A DNA stretch of 64,000 nt. It comes from Dendrophyllia cribrosa. Its lineage: Eukaryota; Cnidaria; Anthozoa; Scleractinia; Dendrophylliidae. Both the position numbers and the translations under genes were made by a program. How positions within the stretch are numbered: the stretch's first letter is position 1; every line of letters begins with the position of its first letter. Below are positions 32,801 through 46,500 of the stretch, piece by piece. The DNA is taken from assembly GCA_024195265.1 (NCBI GenBank), contig JAJLRJ010000002.1:1567388-1631387 (forward strand), in the 5' to 3' direction. Under the pieces are notes generated by a model. That model was given only the letters and a program-made list of their open reading frames with translations, did no database searches and was not told the origin of the DNA.

Positions 32801-34340
32801 TGATCAGTCAGACAGTAGTCATGATCAGTCAGACGGTAGTCATGATCAGTCAGTCAGTATTCATGATCAGTCAGACAGTAGTCATGATCAGTCTGACAGT
32901 AGGCATGATCAGTCAGACGGTAGTCATGATCAGTCAGACAGTAATCATGATGAGTCAGTCAGTAGTCATGATCAGTCAGTCAGTAGTCATGATCAGTCAG
33001 TCAGTAATGATCAGACAGTAGCCTTGATTAGTCAGACAGTAGTCATGATCAGTAGGTCAGTAGTCATCATCAGTCAGACAGTAGTCATGATCAGTCAGAC
33101 GGTAGTCATGATCAGTCAGACAGTAGTCATGATTAATCAGACAGTAGTCATGATCAGTCAGACAGTAGCCATGATCAGTCAGACAGTAGTCATGATCAGT
33201 CAGACAGTAGTCACGATTAGTCAGACAATAGTCATGATCAGTCAGACAGTAGCCATGATCAGTCAGACAGTAGTCATGATCAGTCTGACAGTAGGCATGA
33301 TCAGTCAGACAGTAGTCATGATCAGTCAGACAGTAGTCATGATCAGTCAGTCAGTAGTCATCATCAGTCAGTCAGTAGTCATGATCAGTCAGTCAGTAGT
33401 CATCATCAGTCAGTCAGTAGTCATGACCAGTCAGACAGTACTCATGATCAATCAGTCAGTAGTCATGATCAGTCATACAGTAGTCATGATCAGTCAGTCA
33501 GTAGTCATGATCAGTCAGTCAGTAGTCATGATCAGTCTGACAGTAGGCATGATCAGTCAGTCAGTAGTCATGATCAGTCATGCAGTAGTCATGATCAGTC
33601 TGACAGTAGGCATGATCAGTCAGTCAGTAGTCATGATCAGTCAGTCAGTACTCATGATCAGTCAGTCAGTAGTCATCATCAGTCAGTCAGTAGTCACGAT
33701 CAGTCATACAGTAGTCATGATCAGTCAGTCAGTAGTAGTCATGATGAGTCAGTCAGTCAGTAGTAGTCATGATCAGACAGTCAGTCATTATTCAGTAAGT
33801 CAGTCAGTAGTCATGATCAGTCAGTCAGTCAGCAGTCATGATCAGTCAGTCAGTAGGCATGATCAGTCAGTCAGTAGTCATGATCAGTCAGTCAGTAGTC
33901 ATGATCAGTCAGTCAGTATTCATGATCAGTGAGACAGTAGTCATGATCAGTCTGACAGTAGGCATGATCAGTCAGACAGTAGTCATGATCAGTCAGACAG
34001 TTGTCATGATCAGTCAGACAGTAGTCATGACCAGTCAGTCAGTATTCATGATCAGTGAGACAGTAGTCATGATCAGTCTGACAGTAGGCATGATCAGTCA
34101 GACAGTAGTCATGATCAGTCAGACAGTTGTCATGATCAGTCAGACAGTAGTCATGATCAGTCAGACAGTAGTCATCATCAGTCAGTCAGGAGTCATGATC
34201 AGTCGGTCAGTAGTCATGATCAGTCAGTCAGTCATCAGTCAGTAGGCATGATCAGTTGGTCAGTGGTCATGATCAGTCAGTCAGTAGTCATGATCAGTCA
34301 GTCAGTAAGTCAGTCATGATCAGTCAGTCAGTAGTCATGA

Positions 34341-34377
<37 letters not shown>

Positions 34378-36180
34378 AGTCATGATCAGTCAGTCAGTCA
34401 GTAGTCATGATCAGTCAGTCAGTAGTCATTATCAGTCAGTCAGTAAATCAGTCAGTAGTCATGATCAGTCAGTCAGTAGTCATGATCAGTCAGTAAGTCA
34501 GTCAGTCAGTCAGTAGTCATGATCAGTCAGTCAGTCAGTAGTCATGACCAATCGGTCAGTCAGTCAGTCAGTAGTCATGATCAGTCAGTCAGTAGTCATG
34601 ATCAGTCAGTCAGTAGTCATGATCAGTCAGTCAGTAGTCATGATCAGTCACTCAGTCAGTCAGTAGTCATGATCAGTCAGTCAGTAAGTCAGTCAGTAGT
34701 CATGATCAGTAGTCATGATTAGTCAGTCAGTCAGTCAGTCAGTAGTCATGATCAGTCAGTAAGTCAGACAGTCAGTAGTCATGATTAGTCAGTCAGTCAG
34801 TAGTCATGATCAATCAGTCAGTCAGTCAGTCAGCAGTCATAATCAGTCAGTAAGTCAGTCAGTCATGATTTGACAGTCAGTTGATCAATCAGTCAGTCAG
34901 TATTCAGTCAGCCAGCAGCAATTCAGTCACTGGCATTCATTGAGTCATTTTTTTGCAGAGGGGACAGAAGTCCTGTTTCTTATTTGATACCTTGTGACTG
35001 TAAATATAAATTTTAATGGTTGATGTAAAAATTTTATATTGAGATCTCTGTAGCCGCAGGGTTCAAAATCCACCACCCTGGTTGTTTCAAGGCTTATTTA
35101 TTTATTTTTGTTCTTGTGTAAAAAACGTTTTTACTTTAATTACAATTTAAAAGTAGTAATAGTCAGAATGTAGGGCAAATAGAGTTTCAGCAATACATGT
35201 TGGATGTTTGCACAATCCATGCATGGTGATGCATTGGTGGAAAAGTGTACTTCTCACATTTGACATTTTTCTAACAAAAAAATTTGAACCTGTTTTTTTT
35301 TTTCAGCAAAATCTACTTGATCAATTCAGTTGAAACAAATTTCGTTTTTTTTTTCATTTAATTTAAAATAAAGTTTGTGGATTAGCTTATAATAATTCTA
35401 TTCTTAACAACCACATCTACAATGACAGGCTGTTAATAAAAGACTGTTCCAGGTATGCTCTTCAACACTGGTTCTGCTAAACAGCCAACTGGCCGTCCTT
35501 CCAGGTCATTTTTTTCTGATGAAGTATTTTGTCACTAGTATACTTACAGACTACGTAGAGTATCAAGGTCTGAGAAAGTCCCTTCCAAAATGAATGTTAT
35601 TGAGTTTCCATTCAAAAGCCTGACATGATAAACAAAGACAGAATGCCAGTGAGGCCATAAAAGATGACAGGTTGTGAAATTTGCATGTCAAAATGTGAAT
35701 ATTTCTCACATAAGGTTGCAAAAATTGATTTATGCTTATGCCAGTTCAATTTTGCATTTATTTAGTTTTTATACATTTGTATTAAATTTGCAAACATCTG
35801 CAGAAATGTCCTCTCATTTTCGGTCCAGTTAAAAATAGTTTGGATTGAAAGAGTCCTAAATGCATAAGTGTAGTTCTCTGGTGACAACCTTATGTGTGTA
35901 CAGGAACAATAACTAACAATTGAATGAAATATTATAATCACTATTATAACAACTTACAGCAAAATATCAAAATTATGAATATTACTCACAACTAACTGTT
36001 AATACTACTTACAACTCTGATACAGCTGGTAAATGGCTTTTTCCTTGAACAGATAGTGGAACATAGTGAAATCTGTTGGAATCCAAATGTCTGGAACAAG
36101 TACAAAAAAAACCCATTGTTATCAGGGTTTTTGCTCTGTCAACTTCATAATCATCATCACCATGTAAAATCGCCATCATT

Positions 36181-36220
<40 letters not shown>

Positions 36221-39200
36221 TCATCATCACTACCATGATCGTTGCCATCATCATCACTACCATCATCGTCATCATCATCGTTACCATCATCATCATCAAC
36301 ATTATCATCATCAGTATCATCATGATTACTCTAATAAATTTATATTACTAAAATGTGACAAAAAATGTTAATAAAATGTTAATAAATACTATTTTTATTA
36401 ACAAACTGTGGTGCTGTGTCGGGTGGTAAGTGGATAAGAGGTTACAAAATGGAAATATTCCTAATTTATGCACCAATGGGTTTGAATGGGAAGTTGTTTA
36501 CAAGAGATGGTCGTTTTTGAGAGTCTAAATATAGCTAATAACAGAGAAATGTTTCTATATAATGTTGTAAAGATGGTCAGGAAGGGGAGATCCATGGTAC
36601 TATCAACTGGTAAAGACAATTTCCTAGAACAGGCCTTATCACTCTTTATACTAAATTTTGATCCACTGAATGTAATTTAATTTAAAGGTAAGACAGTGTG
36701 ACAGAATGAGCTACAAGCAATTGCAAAAAGAGTTGAGACATTGTGTACTGTAGTGCATATATCGAGGATAACATGGTTTTCAACAAGTCCGCACCCCCTC
36801 CCCTCTTATCAATGTTGTACCAGATCAAAAATGCCATTCAAACTAACAGTCATCAACATTGGAAGGGGGAGGGGGGTCAGTAGCATATTGCATTGATTTG
36901 ATTTGTGTTACGCGGTCGCTTTTATACGGAATGAACACTATTTTTGGAAAGTGTCTCAACCTTTTTGCAACTGCTTGTCTGAGTCACATATCGTGATACA
37001 GCAGTGGATTTGCCTTTCGGAAATGAATCCTAGTTGATGTACGTTATCAATGTAATGACTTGATTTGAAAAGACAGCTTTTTATGCCACTGCGACTAGGC
37101 GTTTAAGAAAAGAAAGTCCAAAACGTGCCTTTTCGACATTTCTCTACGGCCTTAATTAGCGCTAATTTCAACAAAAAAAGGAGTGTTGTTATAAAAGTTG
37201 CCGTAGTTGCTCAATATCGTGATGTCTTTTTCAAAGAACGTTGCTATCTTGTTGCAATGACGCGAATTGTGTTATTAACAACCTCTTGCTCTTTCTGGAA
37301 GGTTTGTTTCCGTTTGCTATTGACTGAAGAAACGTGCGTATATTGAACTGATAAGGATTAGTCTGTGTAAATAATACGTCATGTGTTACTGTGATCGCGT
37401 GTTCGCGCTGTAATAAAACAGCGAGAAACTTTTTGCTGGTCCAATTTGTCCAGTCAATTTCGGATTACACTCTAGTTGTGAAAATATTATCATTTCTTCG
37501 TATTTTTGCTAGCTAGCTTTAATCTGGCCGTGTGTTTTGCACCGTGTATCCCAGTTGTCAAGTTTCGCATATTTACTCAGATTTCGTGAAATTCTTCCAT
37601 AGCAGGGTTTTGCGATAGATTTTTTCAACCGTTAACCAGACGTTCGCCAAATGGAGTTGTTTGAGAACTACGATAAAAATGCCGAGTGTCGGCCTTCTAC
37701 ATCCGATGAAAACGAAGAGCGAGGCACGATGACTGCGACAGATATGATGTCTGGCGCTTTCTTCCACTTTAATGTAAGAATCGATGAGCAAAACCAAAAG
37801 GAGATTCCAAAATGTGCCAAATGCAGTTCGCAAGATTTATTTTGGAAGGGAACAATTAGTGAAATGCGTACTTGCAGAATTCACTGACTGTAATTTAATA
37901 CTCACATGAACGGTCAACGGTCTACGGTCTACAGAGAGAAATAAGAACTTATGTAATCTTTATTTGTTTTCATAAGTGTTGACCGTCGAAAACATGTAGA
38001 CCGTGGGGAAATTTTTATGAAACGAAATTGAGCGCCTTTTCTTAGTAGAAATGTATTATGGGAAGATATTGTATCTATTTTTCTATAAATGGTCTATTTT
38101 GAGCTTTGATTAAAATATTTAATTCGACGCCCACTTCATGTAATGCGTCTTATAGTAGATTATATTCAGTTAATCATTAATTAATTAAGACTTATATATA
38201 GTGTTGTCACAGCAGAAATCGTCACTAGCTAGCTCGAACTCTCTCGTTTCAACAACCTGTATAAGTTCTTTTATATTTCTTAAATATGGCTCACTCGAAG
38301 TACAGCCTCCGTCCACGTCAACAATTAGATTACGCTTTGATGAACGAGGGAAAGTCCTCGGAGTATCCAGCGTATGGCATCTCTCCTTTTCCGAAAACTC
38401 ACAAGAGCTCCAGCCCGGTTGTGAACACACCGCCGCCAGCTGCTAACGTGGCTTCCGACGAATTTACCGAGTTACAGGAGTTATTACATCGAGTTAAAGG
38501 GGAGAACGTCGCGCTTGAGCAGTCACAACAGCTCGCGCAAATGCGGATGGAAATCGAGGCCCTTCGTACACGGAACGCTGAACTGGCAGCCAAACGCACT
38601 ACACGACCAGTGGAAAAACGGGAAGAAAACAAGCCCCCACATACGCTGCGGGACTTGAGGTCGAAATCGTCTTATAAAATATATTATAAAAACCGAAAAA
38701 AAGGTTTCTTTTCGGAAGAATGTTTTCATTCACCTATACTGTCACGAGAGCGTGACATGTAAACGATGTCATGAAAGCGTGACATGTAAAAGCGCGAAAT
38801 TACTGTAATAATTGGACCATTATTGCCACTAATTACAAGGCACTGACCGTTACAGTATTTATCAGCACAAAATTTAATCTTTTCTCTTTCTACTGATACC
38901 TTTTAATCATATATTACGTGCCGGTTCCTCTTGCTATTGGTGTTTAAATTGAAACACTATTCAGACAAGCAATTGCAAAAAGAGTTGAGACATTGTGTAC
39001 TGTAGTGCATATATCGAGGATAACATGGTTTTCAACAAGTCCGCACCCCCTCCCCTCTTATCAATGTTGTACCAGATCAAAAATGCCATTCAAACTAACA
39101 GTCATCAACATTGGAAGGGGGAGGGGGGTCAGTAGCATATTGCATTGATTTGATTTGTGTTACGCGGTCGCTTTTATACGGAATGAACACTATTTTTGGA

Positions 39201-42200
39201 AAGTGTCTCAACCTTTTTGCAACTGCTTGTAGAATTAGGTAGGGACAGGGTGTTTCAAGGTTCGCATCCTAAAGATAAGTTATTACAATTGATGTAAAAT
39301 ACATTTTCCATGGTACAGTAGATTCTTTCAATGATTACTTGAGCATCATTTCACTGGAACTCCTCCCAAACCCAAACTTGCAACTCTTGTAAAGTAAGTC
39401 ACTTACAGTATTGTTAAGTTGGTAAGATTTCTGAAGGCTTCAGGATGCACCGTGGCATTTGTGAGTTGGTTCTGTGACAAATACCTGCAGTAAGAAAAAG
39501 TTAATTGCCTGTTGATACGAAGCTCAAGAAAACAGCAGTTTCTCGTTTTATTAATATAACAGACATGTAATTCAGTGGTTTTTATATAATTAAGCAGTGC
39601 AGGTCACTGCAAATGTAAATCAACACATGCACTATCAACATAGATCAGTTATATATACTCTGCGGCATCCACCAATACACCCACAGTGATGGCTTAATTC
39701 TGATGGCCAAGTGGACATGGTTATTGCTTATCACACGACTTTCCATTAGCAAGTTTTAAACCTTGATGTTAGGTTAACACCCAGGTGAAGAGGGGAGACT
39801 CCCATATAAAAGTAACTTGGTGCTCGTCATATCTTTTAGAGGTTAAAAGATTTGATACCTTTTTGGGGTGCTGGGTGTTAAAATGTTCCCAGTTGCAGCT
39901 ATAATGGTACCTTCTTTGGTAACAAAGGTAGAGATCTAACTAACTGCCTTCAAAATTGCAGCATAAAGTAGAACCATCATGATGAACTGGCTTTATGGCT
40001 AATAAAAACTGTGAGCTTGCATGCTTGTTAATGTTTTCTTTTGGTACCTTTCAGGGGTTAAGTTAAATAGGGGCCACGCCATTATTACAAGGTTTTAATA
40101 CCTTTTGAGTTTTCTAAAGTGGTTCTTTTCATGGTTTAGTGGTTCTTTTATTAGTGGGTCTTGCATATTATACTGATTTTTGTAACTATAAGGTTTCAAT
40201 AAATCTGACGATGCTTTCTGTATTGGAAAGAATGAAAAACAACAAGAAAGGTGTCTGTACTAATATTTATATTACCATAATGATTCTATTTAGCACCCAG
40301 TTATTATATATATACTCAAGGGAGGGCACTTATTGGAGAGAGGGCACTCATTGGAGAGGGGGCACTTACTTTGGTAGCTCAAGGGTCAGGGCGCTTTATT
40401 AATATTGTAGAGGGGGTGCTGATTATGGAGGGGGCGATTATTTTTTTTTGCCAAAAACAATAACAGAAAATGTACAATTTGCATAGTCAGCACCATGACA
40501 GTAACGATGGTTCGAATAGTCAGAATATAATTCGCTATTATACCTGAAGTCTTCAAAGAGATCTTGTTTTTAAAGGAGACTGCTCTCGCATGGGAATAAC
40601 TATCGAGACAAGGCTATGGGCGCCAAAAACAACACTCAGAGGAGGGGGCACTTATTTAAGGGGGTGCTTATTAACAAAATGACACTCAAAGGGTCATGCT
40701 TATTGGAAGGAGGCACTCAATCGAATCACTAGCTAAGGGTTATTGTAATCATTGGAGTTGTACATACAGTTGTTGTAGATTGTTAAGCAACCACAAATCT
40801 TCTTCTTGAACATTAGGTATTTGATTGTCATGAACAAATCTAAGAAGCAAAGAGCAATAGACCAATTCCAATATATTAAAATTCATACATGGCTCCGAGG
40901 TTTAGGGGAATAAAACAAAAGAAATAAATTATTCATACCTGAACCTCGATGTGATTTCTTTTGTTTTATTCCCCTAAGCCTCGGAGCCAAGTATGAATTT
41001 TAATATATCGGAATTGGTCTATTATTATAATAAGTTAGTACAACCAATAATTAGTACATATTAAATAATTTATCAAATGGCACAACACTTCATAATGTTT
41101 GTCTGCACCCAAAAACAGAAAATCTAATATGATTTGTCAAGAAAAAATAACCTCGAATCAAACAAATTAATATTTTTTTACTGATTTATGCATCATACAA
41201 TTTTATTTACACATTTAAACCGTTTTTTAAAGGAACTGATCATGTGTAATAAAGAAACTTGGTGGTTTTAATTATACAGTGTGACATATAAAGTTGGGGC
41301 TTACAAACTTCAGTTAGGAAAATTTAATAATATATGTATCTATACAAAGCTGGCCTACTTCCTGATAGTTTCAATAATATGTTTTTACTGACAAACCATG
41401 TGCATTCTTTTGACACTAGAAGTTCGGGGCTCTTTCGTTTACCTCATTGCAGAACAAAATATAAGTATTAGTTTTCGATCTGTTTCCAAGGTCCTAAATT
41501 CTTTAATTCTCTTAGCTTTGAAATTCAAAATGCTACAAGCATCACCTCTTTTACCTCTAAACTGAAAGTATTTCTCTTATCATAAATATTTTTTCTTTGC
41601 CAGAGTTTTCTATCCACTTTACGTTTTTAGCCTAACTATGCTTTTAAGCATGTTTTAAAAAACAAATATTATATATCATATATAACAATTGTTTATTGTT
41701 AGTAGCTTTGCCATTGATTTGATGTTATATTCTTTTAATAATTCGTTGAAAATAATATATTGAGGGAGCCAATTATTTATAAGCCCCGTGATTTCCTTTG
41801 AGCCTCCTTGCCACTAAATTTTATATTTTATGTAACTGTTATCAATATATGACAATAAACTTAAACTTGAACTTGAACTTGAACTTACAGTCTTTGTAAG
41901 CTGGTGATCTTTTCAAATGGTTTATGAACACTTTCCTGACTCCTGAAAAAACATCAAATGAGAAAAACATTTCAGTAATACTGTCTAAGATATTACACAT
42001 AATATTATATTAATTGTAAATGGTTTGAATCCAGGAGTATCCGATTGGGTAGTTTGTCAAGTGTGATCATCTATGTTTATAAGTGTAGTTCTGAAAATAA
42101 CTGTTGTTGTTGACACCGACAGACATTTCAACAACCTGAGTGGAAGTCATCTTCAGAGTCAAGTGAATTGTACAACCATGCTCAAATATTTACCTGGTTG

Positions 42201-43513
42201 TATAAACGGACCTAAACATACATGTCAATTCGTAGCGAGCATGATGGATTCATGACATAAAGTACCTTGTGTGCCCTTTGCTGGCCAATCAAATCCAACC
42301 AATATGTCATGAATCCATCACGCTCACTATGAATTGACATTGTCGTTAAGGTCTGTTTATACAACCACGAAAACTCTCATGGAATCTTAGCACTGGATGA
42401 AAATTGTACTGCTTTGATGCTTTCAGGATTTAGGGATGACTAAAGCTGCTAGAAAGTGAACTTACACAAGAAATTATGCACAGTAGTGATGCACAATGCA
42501 ATACTAAGGAATCACCTTAAATACCCAGCTATGTAAAAAGGATTTTAGGGAAACTACCACTGAGTGACATATTGTGCATAGCCACATCAGAGAAACTTAC
42601 GCATGTAGATCTTCAAGTGATGGTGGAAAATCTGTCTTGGAAAAACTTGTTGATGATATAATCGCATTATTTTCCAAATGCCTAAATAAAAATGAAACAC
42701 ATAAATATAATGGTCAATTTTAAAACTAAATAATCATTTAACGATTATTCAGTTTTAAATTTACCATAATTCTTACCTGGAATAATGAACATTGTTGGGT
42801 TGCATTAAAAAAAGGAAAGCGGGAATAAATTTAATGTTCAGGTCAGCCTTTCAAAACTCTCAGTCGTAGAACATCAAAGCTCTGCACGGTGTATTCCTGA
42901 CTTAGTGACTATTAATTGGTTCATGGTTCTAGAATGATGAACTTTTCAATTAATGAAGAAATGGAAAGAAAAAACGTAATTACAGAAAATGTAAATGTAA
43001 CAAGTTGAATTAGATTGTTTTGAACTGAGACCCTGAATGTACATGTACAACAGCTATTGATCATGATAATTTCAAAGGAGCAGAGTTATATCTTCTGTGC
43101 TTAACTTTTACTAGTTGCATCACGACCTAGCTCAAAAGTGATAGGTTTTACTCTTTTTTTCATTATATTGTCCAAACGTGCCTAAAACACAGACAGGGTA
43201 AAAAAGGGTACTTACAGATACAACAATGAAGGAAATGCTTCTTGAGATAGTGCTGGATGTGGAAAATGTGTCAGCCTATTGTCATTAACCCACCTACAAA
43301 AAGAATGACAAATACAATGACCACTGTAATAGAGACAAAAAAATCATTTAATGCTATAAATCATAGCACCTGCAAGCTCACAGGGGACCCACCAAATCAG
43401 TAAAGAAAATGAGACCAAGGTGTCAAATATAAACTTGTTATATCATATCATTATTGAGACAGCATTTAATTCATTTCAACACAGCATTCCTTCTGGGCCC
43501 GACATTTATTTTA

Positions 43514-43560
<47 letters not shown>

Positions 43561-46500
43561 TTAGTGTATTTGTTCATCATTTTAACCGACAAAAATATTT
43601 GAAATCAAATGAAGAATGATCCTCGCACGGGTCACGGGTTCGAACCCTGTTGAAGTCCTGAATTTTTTTCAGGCTTCTTTTCGCAAATTGCTTAAATTGT
43701 GTTCACAACTGCGAGGATCATTCTTCATTTGATTTCATTTCCGCAGTTCATAATTATATGATTTATTTCATATATATCATTTCACAAAAATATTTGAAGT
43801 TTACTGCATTAAAAGCAAAATTAAACAAAAAATTAAACAAAACCAGAACTGTAATTGTCACATCTAACTTCATTCCCAGTCGTGCACTCTTTAAATGTTA
43901 CACTGAATGTTGATTTTTAACTTGAGTACAAATCTTGTTTTAAAAATCTTCATTAAAGTAGTGTCACACATCACCATTCTCAATTAAAGGACAGTGTATG
44001 TGTGGTAATTTACTACTTACAAATCTTCTAAAACTGGAAGATTCTTGAAAGCATTGTACATCACAGTTGTTGCTTGATATGGACTTTGCTGTTGCATTAA
44101 AATCCTAAAAAGAATAAAAGTGGGCTTTAAATGCCGTTGTACTGCAGTTATTTAGTCCATCTATTGACTGACAGTCAATAAATATAACAGTAATGAAATA
44201 TATAAATTATTAATATGAGTGTGGAGAAGGGTGAAACTGTGAGTCCTAGAAAGAATATGAGATAACGGGAATAAAAGGGAAAATCTTTAACACTGCGGGC
44301 AAGAAATGAACTCAAAACCCCTGGATTAGATCTTCCAGCACTCTAACTGACTGAGCTACAGGGTCAGACGGGAAAAGGTTTATAAGTCAAGCTGTCAATG
44401 GAGAAATACTTTGGTGAACAATGTGTGAAAAACTGGGTGACAGGTATATTTATATTTATTATAAACCATTTTTTTCCTAATTAATGAGGCAAAGAACACA
44501 GCACAAAATAGGGTCAGACGGTGAGCAAAAGTGGAGGCCCTGTGTTCCATCAGGAACGAAGAGGACTGAAGAAGAATTAAAGTTGCTAATTTCATACAGT
44601 AGTTGCAATAATTATAGAAGGATTTTTGGATAACTTTAGTTGTGTCTGCACCATGGTGCACTTGTAAACATGTATAGTGTATGTTATAAATAGTCTAATA
44701 CATGTAATTGCTCTCAGATATGCCAGGACTAACTCTCAATGGTTAATTAACTACCAGGATTCCTTCAGATGCATGCAACAATGCAGAATGTTGCACAGGC
44801 AATGGGTTTAAATCTCATTAAAAAAAAACAACACTTATTTGCAACTGTATGAAATGAGAGAAGTGAAAGGACCTGCAGCCTTAAAAAAGAAGCACTAAAA
44901 ACAGTTGGCTAGTAAATAGATGGTGTATTTAGCAGAAATTCAAGTAACAATATCTTTAGTTTTGGATTCACTTACAATACTCGCAGCTTTGGAAGATTTT
45001 CAAATGGACTGCTGAAGGCTTCTGCTGTTATGCTTTGAAGGCGGTTTCCTCGTAGGTCACTAAAATTATTGTGAGTGCAAGAACACTTTCTTATTCTCTG
45101 TTTTTTTTTTCATAATGATTGAACATTTTACTTTCTAAGAAGTGCACAAAAATGGGACACCCTGAAAGGGAATGTAGAGTTTGTCCCTTTTTGCAAAAAA
45201 AAATGCCCTGAAAAACATATTACTAAGTAGTTACAAGTTATAAATCTTAAAATAAAGCAAAAAATTGAAACAGGTCTCAATAGAATCATTTACAAAAATG
45301 AATGAGAAACACACTGTCTTACTTTAGCTTTATAAACATGTTGTTAGTGGACATGCAAAATCAATGTCTGTTCAGTTTTTTTTTCTAGAATGCCTGCATG
45401 GAAGCTCTCAGAATTTCACATCTTTTAGCAGGTCACTCCGCAGTTTATGATTGAAAAAAAAAACTGTGTAACTGTTGTTATTGACTAGCAGCACATAACT
45501 TTGAGACACTACTCGCATGCATTTGGAAAATTTGACTTTCAAGTTTATTTTCCTGGTTCTACTTTTATGTTTTGATATTTTAAGCATTTTTAAATTACCT
45601 CTGAAAATCCCTCTGTATGTATTTTGGGGGGATTCTTGATATAATTTATGATAAAAACTACATGAAAAGTTTCTAAAAAAGCCTGTGTGTCATCATTAGT
45701 CACTGAAAATGTGGTTGTTTATAACCATTTGTTCATTTGGTAGGTACTTTTTAAATCTGATAAATAATTTGTGTAAAAAACTAACTTACAGATGTAGCAG
45801 CTCTGGTATTTCATAAAAGACATTGGCAGCAATGGTTTCCATGTCATTCACTTGTAGTTCTCTATGGCAAATTGAACATTTCATATTAAGTAAAAAAAAA
45901 CTATATTATTTACATATATGCAGTACTAATATTGCTTGCATAATAATTAAACTAAACCCTGGGGTCAATTTAATAAAACTTTTACAAGTGTAATTTACAA
46001 TAGTGTAGTTATTGTTTTCAACCTCTGAAACAATGGCTACACTTGTAAATTACACTTGTGAAAGTTTTATTGAATTGACCCCTGCAGAAACGTTGGTTTG
46101 TGAAAATATTAGTATTTACGTGTACTATTATTAATACTAGTAAAGACAGGTTTGCATTGCAGTTATTAGCGACCTTCAGATTGGACTACGAGTACGAGAT
46201 TGAGTACGAGTACGAGTTTTCAAACCAAATTTGTGTGCCTCATATACTTAATTATCACACCAATCTTATCCCTAACGTTTATTTACGTGTTAGTCAGCAA
46301 CAGGAAGGAATTACAGTTCGGTGGATACAATTATCTCGAAATTCCAAAGTCGTACTCGTAGTCAAATCTGAAGGTCACTATTGTTAGTAATATTCTTATA
46401 CTTACAGAACTTTAAGATGGATCAAACCAGAGAATGCGCCAGTGGAAATAGAAGTAACTTTGTTGTTGCTTGCATTCCTGCAATTTGCAAATAACTAGTG

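Noticed and set aside
31754..34722. Long open frames of up to 342 codons repeating QTVVMIS or SSHDQSV
   Set aside because: They are produced by a 21-bp tandem repeat whose length is a multiple of 3. There is no promoter, no non-repeat domain, and frames stay open on both variants of the unit.
43626..43660. tRNA gene around GGGTTCGAACCC
   Set aside because: There is no A box, D arm or acceptor stem; it is only a B box within a fold-back repeat.
46100..46387. 95-codon frame across YEYEIEYEYE
   Set aside because: It is created by the tacgag repeats and inverted ends of a MITE.
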